DNA of 18,007 nucleotides from NCBI GenBank assembly GCA_900128585.1, contig LT642435.1, positions 1 through 18,007 of the forward strand, given 5' to 3'. Numbering within the stretch: the first letter of the stretch is position 1; each line of letters starts with the position of its first letter. The position numbers were made by a program, and so were the translations under genes. Positions 5,809 to 13,051 of the stretch are shown piece after piece. The notes under the pieces were generated by a model. That model was given only the letters and a program-made list of their open reading frames with translations, did not search any database and was not told the DNA's origin. Origin of the DNA: Stramenopiles sp. TOSAG23-3. Lineage: Eukaryota > Sar.

Positions 5809-6368
5809 GATTTTTTTTAAAATGAAATAAGACCATTCCCCGTGCTAATTCTATATATTTATTTTTGAGCTCAGAAGTGGTAGTTGAAAAAAAAAGAAAT
5901 TTGGATTTGTTAAGGTTTTTTTAGGAAAGAGATTTTAAGGTTAAAATATTTTGTGATGGTATACCGTGCTAAAATGAAATATTTTTTTTAAATTTTTGGA
6001 TTTGAGATTTTACCAAAAATCCCCCCATTACTACTCCATTACTACTGATTAAATAAATTTGATCTTTAAAATAATTGTTTTAAAGAGTGATTTATTAATT
6101 TGAGGATGCAATTTAAATGAAAAATGCTCGCTCCGCCGCCTACGGCCTCTTTTTCTTCCCTTCATATTTTTACTAACATAAAAAAAAATTTATTATTATT
6201 ATTTTTTTTTTCATTCACCCGGCTGGATTGTTTCCATGTCGTGTTGTTGTGACCAAATAAACATATACGCACAGCCCAAAGAGATAATTTTTCTCTCCTC
6301 CAGTCCAACGTAGGAAAATCCTATGGGCATTGCTTGACACCAACCTCTGCAAGTGTTAGTTCTTTGCC

Positions 6369-6911
6369 ATGGACGCTGGTGATTTTGACGATGGCACACT
6401 TCTGGAGTGGTGGGTGAGTTTGGGGGCGTCTTGCAAATGGCACAGCTGTTCACCGACGTGGCCTTGGGAGTGGAAGATTGTTGCACCTCAAGGGTTCGGG
6501 CGCTACCTTGCGCTGTCTTACCAGATTCCCGTGAACAGCGGCACTCATTTTGTAAATATAGAAATTCATATCGTGTTTCACCCAGTGTACCAAGTTCCTA
6601 CTCTGTACTTTAACATCTACCGGCCAAACGGAACTCGTGTGACACCGAATGAGGGCAAAGAGTTTCTGAGTTTTTTCCCGGAGAAAGACTTCGGCTCTTT
6701 CGTGACGCAGGCCGAGCATGTGTGCGCCCAGAAACCCTTTCTTTTTATACACCCGTGCCGAACGCACGAGTTTATGCAACAGTTCAAAACGAGCGGGGCG
6801 ACGTCTGGGGCGCACCAGTACCTCTTGACTTGGTTCAACGTGTACGGAGCATTTTTGAAACTGGGCGTACCCCCAGCGTTTTTTCAGTCAGCGCTTCAAG
6901 GGCTGCAGTGA
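6369..6911 (+). CDS. ATG10: ATG10-like E2 enzyme (ATG12 conjugation)
   Basis: ATG10 is the E2-like enzyme that accepts ATG12 from ATG7 and joins it to ATG5 during autophagosome formation in the cytosol. The 180-residue product shows the family signature IHPCRTHEF at 127-135, with catalytic Cys130. Upstream are YQVPTLYF at 74-81 (the conserved 'SYQVPVLYF' strand) and an N-terminal WPWEWKI at 31-37. Downstream is LTWFNVYGAFLKLGVPPAFF at 153-172, corresponding to the conserved C-terminal 'WLS..GP...L.LP' segment. It is shorter than animal homologues (about 220) because the middle loop is reduced, but both ends are present, so ATG 6369 is a good start. A stop lies in frame at 6357-6359. It is the first host gene beside the element and converges on the next gene. 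Confidence 0.82.
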   Translation: MDAGDFDDGTLLEWWVSLGASCKWHSCSPTWPWEWKIVAPQGFGRYLALSYQIPVNSGTHFVNIEIHIVFHPVYQVPTLYFNIYRPNGTRVTPNEGKEFLSFFPEKDFGSFVTQAEHVCAQKPFLFIHPCRTHEFMQQFKTSGATSGAHQYLLTWFNVYGAFLKLGVPPAFFQSALQGLQ

Positions 6912-7113
6912 GCAAAACCCACCTCTGTGGAATTGAAAAGCTTTTGGGGATTGCCCGGAGGGGTAATTTGAAGTGTTGCAATAGAAAGGGCAGAAACAAT
7001 AATAAATGTAAATATACTCTTACGTCTTTGCTACCAACACCAAACTCTAAACTTATTGATTGCGCACGCGTAGATTTTTCTGTGCTGGCGACTCTGCGGC
7101 CTCCCGGGCCTTC
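6912..7113. other. Short convergent spacer
   Basis: A 202-bp 3'-to-3' gap between the ATG10-like gene and the leftward 755-aa gene. An AATAAA-like signal (AATAATAAATG near 7000) could polyadenylate the ATG10-like transcript. Nothing else was seen. Confidence 0.4.
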
Positions 7114-9381
7114 TTACTGTGCCTCGTGGATTGGGCGCCCAACGAGGAAGCTAAAGCTGTTCGCCGATTCGCCGTACGTGCGAGCTCCGTGCTGCGCCAT
7201 GGACATCCTATACGTCGGCATTCTAGCAGTGTCCGTGGGAAGTTTGTGCCTTATCTGCATTTCCTGCAAAATCTTGTCAGCCGCAAAGGATTTGGAAAAT
7301 GCGGGACGAGTCAGGTTCGGGTAAAAGTTTAAATCACCGTCCCGGGGCAGCCATCTGCTTTTCCCGATGAACGGTTCCACATCCTCTTCCATGACTTCCT
7401 CCGGGGGAAGGCCGCGACCGTCACGTTTGATTTTATGGTCTTCGTCTTCCATGGCCCTCTCTGCGACAGACACTGGGGCTGGCATGGTGCCCATGTGTGG
7501 GTACCACCCAGACTCCATTTCGCGCCCTTGGGCGTTGAGTATTCGAGGTTTCCCGGTCGCGGTCCAAGGCGTTTGGCGCCTCCCATTGGACGAGCCAAAC
7601 GTTTCTGCCGTGCTGCCGCTGCAGGTACTGTCTCCGCGGGACGGCGCATTCAGGGACCCGAAGTATTTGCCGCGGTGCAAGTTTCTAAAGTCGTCGGCTG
7701 CATGCTGTTTCGCGACCATTTTGTCGAAATCATTTACGTCTTGCTCCAACAGAAGCGCCCGGTAATTTTTGTACAGCAAGGCCCGCCCGCGCCGCGACAA
7801 CGGGCCGTTGGGGATTTTGCTCTTCGGCAAATCCCGGGGAGAGCCCTGCGGGGACGCCGTCGCCCCCGCGGTGGACCCGAACGAACCATGGTGCGCCGAC
7901 ATCTCGGCCCTGGACGACGAACTCGTCGGATCTCGAAAGCCAAGGTCGGTCACGATTCCCTGGTTGTCCATAACGATGGGCGCGAACCGCCCCCGTGGCG
8001 TCTTCATAACAGCAGGGGTAGACGAGCGAGGCCCTTGGCCAGCGCTGCTCAGCAGGCTCCCACGGCTGGCCATGCGCATCCCAGCGCTCGGGGTGGTGGC
8101 CATCCGCAGGCGGCCCATCGTGGTGGTCGGGGCGGACGCGGGCACCAAGTCGTTCGGATCGAAGACAGCGTTTATCATGTTTCCCGTCATGGACGCCGAC
8201 CGCCGAACCCCCCCCCCGTTCAACCCCCCCCCGTTCCTCCCAAACCCGACGGGAACGGTCGCACCGCCCCCCGTGCTGACCCTTCGGCCTTTCCTTCTCG
8301 ACTTGGCGGCTGCCGTGCTCAACCGTTCGCTACTGCCCATGGCGATGTCGTCCCCACCGAACTGCATGGTCTCCTCCCCTTCCTCAAAACCATTCAACGT
8401 TTGCCCGGAGAGCGACGCCGTGTACAGGGCCGCGGCGTCCGTCGGGGCACGGGATATCTGGTGCAGCGTGCGCTGCAAATACGCCGCCATTTGCCCACCG
8501 GAGACCAGATCGTAGTCTTGCAGGATTCGCATGATCCTGTCTGCGGCATCCGCCCGTTCTTCCAGAACTTTGGATATTCGACTCCGCCGGGCCCTCGCGT
8601 TGTTTCTATCTTTGCCTTCCCCAATAATCCTAATCTCGCGCGCAATCTCCGCCTTTTGCTCCGTCTCCAGCAAGTTCAGCAAATGCTCGAACCTGTCAAT
8701 TTCTTGGGCCTGCGCGGTGGTCTGCTGCTTCACCCAGAGGCCTTCCATCTTCAGCGTGTTTGCGACCTGCTTGGTTTGGCCCACGGCCAACTCGTTCTTT
8801 TTCTTCCGTATTTCCACTTCCTTCTCGTTTGCAGCGTTCGCTATATAATTCCCGGACGTCCTGTCAAACGCATAGCGCTGCTTGTCCGCGCTGGCATAGT
8901 GGATCTGGCGCGCCACCAGCTCTTCCGCCAGCCTGTCCTCTTTTCGCAACCGTTTGTGGTTTTTCTCTACAAAGTAGTCCCGGGTCTCGTCGTACACCGT
9001 GTCCGGGTAGTACTTTTTATCGATCCGTTTCGGGGGCAAAAATACTTTCGAGTACGAGCTCGGGCGATTGAGTTCGCGCTTTATGATTTCCGTCAATATT
9101 TTCAAAACTTTTCGAAGCGTAACTTTGTCGTCCAGCGCCGACGTGGACCCGTGCAACCCGCTCCCACCGCCTTCGCCGACCGAGGACAAAATAGACCCGG
9201 CCGTCGACAGCGCGCTCCGCCTCGAAGAGTGCGACGTTCCAAGGCCACCCCTGGACAGTTGCCGCGCACGGGCCTCTATACCCCTTGCCTTGTTCCTAGC
9301 GTCCTGCACGGCCCGTTCCTGGGCTTTCTCTACCCCCTCGGCACCCCAAAAGAATGCACCCGCCGAGGCCGACTTTCTCAT
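7114..9381 (-). CDS. Unrecognised 755-aa helical/low-complexity protein
   Basis: I do not recognise a family. The first in-frame ATG on the minus strand is at 9381, giving 755 residues without introns. Residues ~1-80 are Ala/Ser/Gly-rich. About 82-310 is strongly charged and helical, with coiled-coil character (EIRKKKNELAVGQTK, then EIDRFEHLLNLLETEQK and EIAREIRIIG). It is preceded by a segment with VFLPPKRIDKKYYPDTVYDE. About 330-520 is disordered, with Gly runs and RRKGRR. The C-terminal part regains conserved-looking order: GRALLYKNYRALLLEQDVND, then ESGWYPHMGTMP and KSRWLPRDGDLNFYPNLTRP. No signal peptide or membrane segment. This suggests a cytoplasmic or cytoskeletal scaffold, by inference only. 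A long antisense open frame reflects GC bias. Confidence 0.8.
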   Translation of the reverse strand: MRKSASAGAFFWGAEGVEKAQERAVQDARNKARGIEARARQLSRGGLGTSHSSRRSALSTAGSILSSVGEGGGSGLHGSTSALDDKVTLRKVLKILTEIIKRELNRPSSYSKVFLPPKRIDKKYYPDTVYDETRDYFVEKNHKRLRKEDRLAEELVARQIHYASADKQRYAFDRTSGNYIANAANEKEVEIRKKKNELAVGQTKQVANTLKMEGLWVKQQTTAQAQEIDRFEHLLNLLETEQKAEIAREIRIIGEGKDRNNARARRSRISKVLEERADAADRIMRILQDYDLVSGGQMAAYLQRTLHQISRAPTDAAALYTASLSGQTLNGFEEGEETMQFGGDDIAMGSSERLSTAAAKSRRKGRRVSTGGGATVPVGFGRNGGGLNGGGVRRSASMTGNMINAVFDPNDLVPASAPTTTMGRLRMATTPSAGMRMASRGSLLSSAGQGPRSSTPAVMKTPRGRFAPIVMDNQGIVTDLGFRDPTSSSSRAEMSAHHGSFGSTAGATASPQGSPRDLPKSKIPNGPLSRRGRALLYKNYRALLLEQDVNDFDKMVAKQHAADDFRNLHRGKYFGSLNAPSRGDSTCSGSTAETFGSSNGRRQTPWTATGKPRILNAQGREMESGWYPHMGTMPAPVSVAERAMEDEDHKIKRDGRGLPPEEVMEEDVEPFIGKSRWLPRDGDLNFYPNLTRPAFSKSFAADKILQEMQIRHKLPTDTARMPTYRMSMAQHGARTYGESANSFSFLVGRPIHEAQ

Positions 9382-9960
9382 CCTCGCACCTGCCTGCTGC
9401 ACCCACACCGAACCAAAAACTAGACCACTACCACCCACTAACTCACTCAACTCAAGAATACTTTCAAAACGCCTTGGAGAAGGGTCATGCAAAGTTTTTT
9501 CTTCTTCTTCTCGTCTTGACTTGCTACTTTCTTCAACACGTCTTCTTTCTACAATAGAATAGTAGATAAATGATTTTCTTAATTCGTTATTATTATTACT
9601 ACTACTACGAGCGAGAGTATATTAAAAAAAAAGTTGTTCTAAAACTTTTTTATTTTAATATTGTTGAGTGATAATATTAAGGAATTAAACCAACATTATA
9701 CAACCAACATTTAAACCAACATAATACAAATACAATTGTACACGCATTGAAAATAGTTAAACCATTATCCTTAACGTTTCGAAGTAGAATAACGGTTATG
9801 GAATGAAGAATGAATGGGATTGATGAAGAGAATTGTTGTCCACCAAAGAGTCGGGAACGGAGAGACAGTTTGCACGTTGTTCATTTACTTACGGATTATC
9901 CACCACCTTCAGTTTATATATGTAAGCAACCTGTTTCTTAAAGTTATATTTAATTTTTTT
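9382..9960. other. Spacer between two leftward genes
   Basis: Nothing coding is supported. It holds the promoter of the 755-aa gene (AT-rich from about 9545, with TAATATTATT tracts and an ATT/ACT trinucleotide run near 9590) and the 3' flank of the secreted-protein gene. A short tandem repeat of AACCAACAT lies at 9688-9722. Confidence 0.6.
9688..9722 (+). repeat. Three spaced AACCAACAT copies
   Basis: AACCAACAT begins at 9688, 9702 and 9714, spaced 14 and 12 bases. This is a minor tandem repeat in an AT-rich spacer. Confidence 0.7.
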
Positions 9961-11571
9961 TTAGTTTGACCCTTTGCATCTCAAAATGCCGCAGGGCTGT
10001 TTCAAACAACCCCATTGATCTTTCTCTTCGTTGAGTTCACGCTCGCACCCTTCCTTGAGCTCGTTCAACGGCGGGCATTTGATGGTGGGGCACTTGGCTG
10101 CTGCTCCTGTAATTGCAATCCCCGCCCTCCCCCCCGTACTACTCCGCCCGCCCGTCGCCCCGGTGGAAAACACGTTCCGGGCTTCGGCATCTTCTAATTG
10201 CTCAGCTTCCGGGCCACTGGCCCCACTATCTTCGTCTTCCTCGTCCTTTTTCGTTTTATTCTCGGCCGAGCGCGCCAAGGTCACCTCCTCGTCTTCCATC
10301 ATGTTTTTAAAGCCCTCGGGCAACGGCTTCTGGTTCTTGCTGTACTTGGGGTCGCCTAGTCGACACAAGTGGTAGCTTTTGTGCGCGTCCGCGGCGGCCT
10401 TACTAATGACGCCGCAGTACTGCTCGGTGGACTTGAGCTTGTCCAAATGCGGCTGCACCGCTTTCTTCATCTTCCCCAACTGCGTGTTCTCCGCTTTCCT
10501 CAACGCTTCCACCGAGGCGTCCTTGGTGACCTTGGCGTCCCGGGTGGCGTTTTGCGCCGCATGGCAACCCTTTCTAGCGTGGCGCAAGGCGCGCAGTATG
10601 CCTGGCCCCGCAACCTCGGCATGTTCGGCTTGCATTTCAAACTTGCCCCACTTCTCGTCGGCCTGGCTCTTCGCTTTCAACGCACGGTGGACGTCTTTCT
10701 CCAACCCCTCGATGTCCATCCCTTTACTAATGTACCACTTTTCCCCAGACGACAAGGCTCCCATTTGGGCGTTCGTCAGGTGCTCCTTCGCGGCCGACAA
10801 GGTCTTTGTCGCCTTGGCCGCGACCGTCTTTGCCTTGTCCGCGTACGCCTCTAGGGTCAGGATGGGGCCCGCCATGTGCTCCCAATGGGCCTTCTTCAGG
10901 CACGCGTCCTTCTCCGCTTCGACGGCCTCCTCGTACTCCTGCACGGCCACCGAGTGGTTCTTGACCTTCTCGTCGGAGACGCCCAGCCCCCCCGTGAACC
11001 AGGCCTCGAACGGCGAGAGTTTCGTGGTTTTCCTTATCTTGGCCTCGATGTTCTCCGCCGCTTTGTCGCACAAGCTTTCCTTCTCCATGGCCTCCTTCCA
11101 CGCAAAATAGTCCGACGCGCACCTGTGCTTGGAGAGGCACTGCCAGCGGTGGTACCCCTCCGGGATGTGCTCCACGTCCTCCGGTAGGTACGGCTTTGAC
11201 ACCATCCCGTGCTTCTCGTCGAAGCACTCGTAATCACCCGCGGTGACCATGACGACGCCGGCGTGGTCCGCCGAGAGGTTCGGGGTCATCCGCTCCCGAA
11301 GGCAGGAAGTCGTCGGGCAGACCAGGAACATTTCTGGCATAGGCTTGTGGCGCTTCATTCGCTGCTGTTCGTGGCCGTTTCCAAAGTCCTGGCGCATCCC
11401 CGTTATGCTGTGGGGGGCGGGCATGCCTAGCAACGGGGCCAGGGGCTTACCCAGGTCCGTCGCGTTGCCGTCGCCGCGGCGGGAGGCGCGTAGCCGGGAG
11501 GCACGCGCACTAACAAAAACTATGGCTAACAAGATAGCCGCAAACGTGGCGGCAGCGCTCTGGAGTTTCAT
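9961..11571 (-). CDS. Secreted Cys-rich protein, family unknown
   Basis: 536 residues from ATG 11571. A clear signal peptide is visible: KLQ, then the hydrophobic stretch AAATFAAILLAIVFV, and an A-R-A/S cleavage site near residue 24. No second membrane segment or anchor is seen, so it is probably secreted or lumenal. The mature part has paired cysteines: CPTTSC early, YEC, WQCLSKHRC, single Cys through the helical Ala/Lys/Glu middle, then CPTIKCPP and WGCLKQPCGILRCKGSN at the C-terminus. The CPT-x2-C motif thus occurs near both ends. An acidic Asp/Glu patch and a Gly/Ser-rich linker precede the tail. NAT and NHS sequons are possible N-glycosylation sites. A cell-wall, scale or extracellular-matrix role is plausible but unproven. 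No homologue recognised. Confidence 0.8.
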   Translation of the reverse strand: MKLQSAAATFAAILLAIVFVSARASRLRASRRGDGNATDLGKPLAPLLGMPAPHSITGMRQDFGNGHEQQRMKRHKPMPEMFLVCPTTSCLRERMTPNLSADHAGVVMVTAGDYECFDEKHGMVSKPYLPEDVEHIPEGYHRWQCLSKHRCASDYFAWKEAMEKESLCDKAAENIEAKIRKTTKLSPFEAWFTGGLGVSDEKVKNHSVAVQEYEEAVEAEKDACLKKAHWEHMAGPILTLEAYADKAKTVAAKATKTLSAAKEHLTNAQMGALSSGEKWYISKGMDIEGLEKDVHRALKAKSQADEKWGKFEMQAEHAEVAGPGILRALRHARKGCHAAQNATRDAKVTKDASVEALRKAENTQLGKMKKAVQPHLDKLKSTEQYCGVISKAAADAHKSYHLCRLGDPKYSKNQKPLPEGFKNMMEDEEVTLARSAENKTKKDEEDEDSGASGPEAEQLEDAEARNVFSTGATGGRSSTGGRAGIAITGAAAKCPTIKCPPLNELKEGCERELNEEKDQWGCLKQPCGILRCKGSN

Positions 11572-12115
11572 CGTGTAGAAGGACGGTGTACTACCAGCGA
11601 GTGTGTGTGTGGTGTCCCAACAAGATGTCCGTCAAAACAACAAACAAGACACGTACACGCAAAACAAACGAACGTATACAAAACAATCGAACGCGCGCAG
11701 GAGCAAACAGAGACAGGCAAACGTTTCCCTACTACGGCCAATCATCCCCTCGTTCCTTCCCTTTTTCATGTGCATTGCACTCCGTACCGTTCCCTTCCCG
11801 TATTTTTCTTCTTCGTTTCTTTCCCTTTTCCAATTTACTTACATAAAACTACCAAAGGAAAACAAAAATAAAAGGAAGGTGTAACTATAAGTCTACTATG
11901 TATTATACTTATTACAATATATTTTCTTCCTATCAAATCACCTACCCCCTCTTTTCACCAGAAGAGAAGTCTTTGAAAGAAGAAATGCTTCCTTCTTTTT
12001 TGATAGGTATTAACATAAAGAAGTATACGAATTATACGTAGTAATTATAGAAATGCTTCCTTCTGTACGTGACGATGATAATAAAAGAGACTGTATCGAA
12101 TGGTTGGTATGATCG

Positions 12116-12188
12116 TTTTTTTTTTTTTTTTTTTTTTTTTTTTCCTTTTTTTTTTTTTTTAAAATTTTAATAAAAAAAAAAAAAAAAA
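12116..12188. repeat. Poly-T/poly-A inverted homopolymer tract
   Basis: T28-CC-T15 (12116-12160), then a short AT core, then A17 (12172-12188). The arms can pair, so it is a potential hairpin and a likely assembly or sequencing weak point. Confidence 0.9.
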
Positions 12189-12196
12189 GAAGAGAT

Positions 12197-12223
12197 GAGG
12201 AGAGGAGAGGAGAGGAGAGGAGA
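12197..12223 (+). repeat. GAGGA microsatellite
   Basis: About five units of a GAGGA pentamer follow directly after the poly-A tract. Typical spacer microsatellite. Confidence 0.9.
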
Positions 12224-12562
12224 AGAAAAAACAATTGAAGATTATATGAAATAACTATCAACAAACGTCGCTCACGCGTCAAACCTGAGAGCTACGTGTA
12301 GTCATCCATGGTTGAAAATTTGTATCTTACTTTAGGAAAAGCAAGAAGAAGATTATACTACAGAACTGATCCTGTTGAGTACTGTTATAAAGGAAGGAAG
12401 GAAGTTGTTAGTATTTTTGTAATTGGAATTAAGGATATTTTTTTAATTAAGGAAAAGCAAAAGGATTCAAATGACCCTCTACGCTTGAACGTTAATTAAG
12501 AAAGTAAGGTACTTACTAGTCAGGGCAGAAATGGTATTATTTAACTATATATACTAATATAA

Positions 12563-12650
12563 ATTATTCAAAATTCAAAATTCAAAGTTCAAAGAAGATA
12601 GAAGAAGAAAGAAGAAAGAGAAGAAGAAGAAAAAAAAAAAAGATAATATA
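12563..12650 (+). repeat. TTCAAAA/GAAGAA simple repeats
   Basis: Four TTCAAA-type units are followed by a purine-only GAA/GAAA tract about 60 bases long. Simple repeat without coding potential. Confidence 0.75.
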
Positions 12651-12958
12651 TTACTGTATATTATTATTATTCTTTTTTGTTTCAATCACAAAATCCTCCC
12701 TCTCTTCTTCCCTTCCTTCCTATTTGAATTCCAAATGTGGAAAGTAGCTCAGATGTGTAAATGCATCAAAGACGTTAAGTTGTATGAAATGAAATGAAAT
12801 GAAACTGAGGTGATTATTAGATGATTCCCATCCTGTTTTTTGTTGGGTCTCTTTCGTTCAGTTGTCTAACTCACTACACACAAAACAACAATATTTGAAC
12901 ACTCTGTATCTGTCTATTGCGAGGTTTGTGTGTGTATTTGGGACCGAGGGATTGAGTA

Positions 12959-12985
12959 AGGTAGGCAGGTAGGTAGGCAGGCAGT
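12959..12985 (+). repeat. GGTA/GGCA tetranucleotide repeat upstream of GCP5
   Basis: Alternating AGGT and AGGC tetramers lie about 70 bases before the GCP5 start, probably in its promoter or leader. Confidence 0.75.
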
Positions 12986-13051
12986 TGGTTGCTTTGCTTT
13001 TCGTGTTTTCTGGTGTGTTTCGGCAGTCTTTGTCTTTGTTTACGTCTCCGT

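Larger units (their letters stand above)
5605..6368. other. AT-rich junction region, no gene
   Basis: No supportable coding region. It should contain the outer part of the right inverted repeat, the element end and the start of host DNA, but no boundary can be fixed without the left flank. Notable content: a 32-bp palindrome (5661-5692), direct repeats at 5632/5793, TTTGTGACCT twice (about 5735 and 5776), T/A homopolymers, and an isolated GC-rich patch at 6127-6152. Composition shifts toward host-like from about 6215. Confidence 0.7.
11572..13051. other. 1.5-kb divergent spacer rich in simple repeats
   Basis: It separates the leftward secreted-protein gene from rightward GCP5, so both promoters lie here. 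No supportable gene: short open frames at 11586-11884 and 12308-12499 lack protein-like features. Content includes homopolymers (12116-12188), a GAGGA array (12197-12223), AATTCAAA and GAA repeats (12563-12650), and a GGTA/GGCA array (12959-12985). AGAAATGCTTCCTTCT is repeated at 11981-11996 and 12049-12064. Confidence 0.7.

Noticed and set aside
1-6000. CRISPR array or prokaryotic insertion sequence
   Set aside because: Repeats are few, unequal in spacing and partly coding. The integrase is of the eukaryotic Polinton type and the flanking genes are eukaryotic.
6211-6486. 91-aa minus-strand frame at the ATG10 start
   Set aside because: Overlaps the well-supported ATG10 start antisense; no recognisable protein features.
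7435-9423. 662-aa open frame on the plus strand
   Set aside because: It is exactly antisense to the 755-aa gene. It is Pro/Arg-rich with no domain pattern and is explained by GC bias suppressing stops.
12308-12499. 63-aa open frame with ATG in the divergent spacer
   Set aside because: Isolated, AT-driven composition and no motif. Could be a small gene, but nothing supports it beyond length.
12740-12815. tRNA-like GTAGCTCAGATG box
   Set aside because: Resembles an A-box, but there is no T-arm consensus and no acceptor stem pairing downstream.
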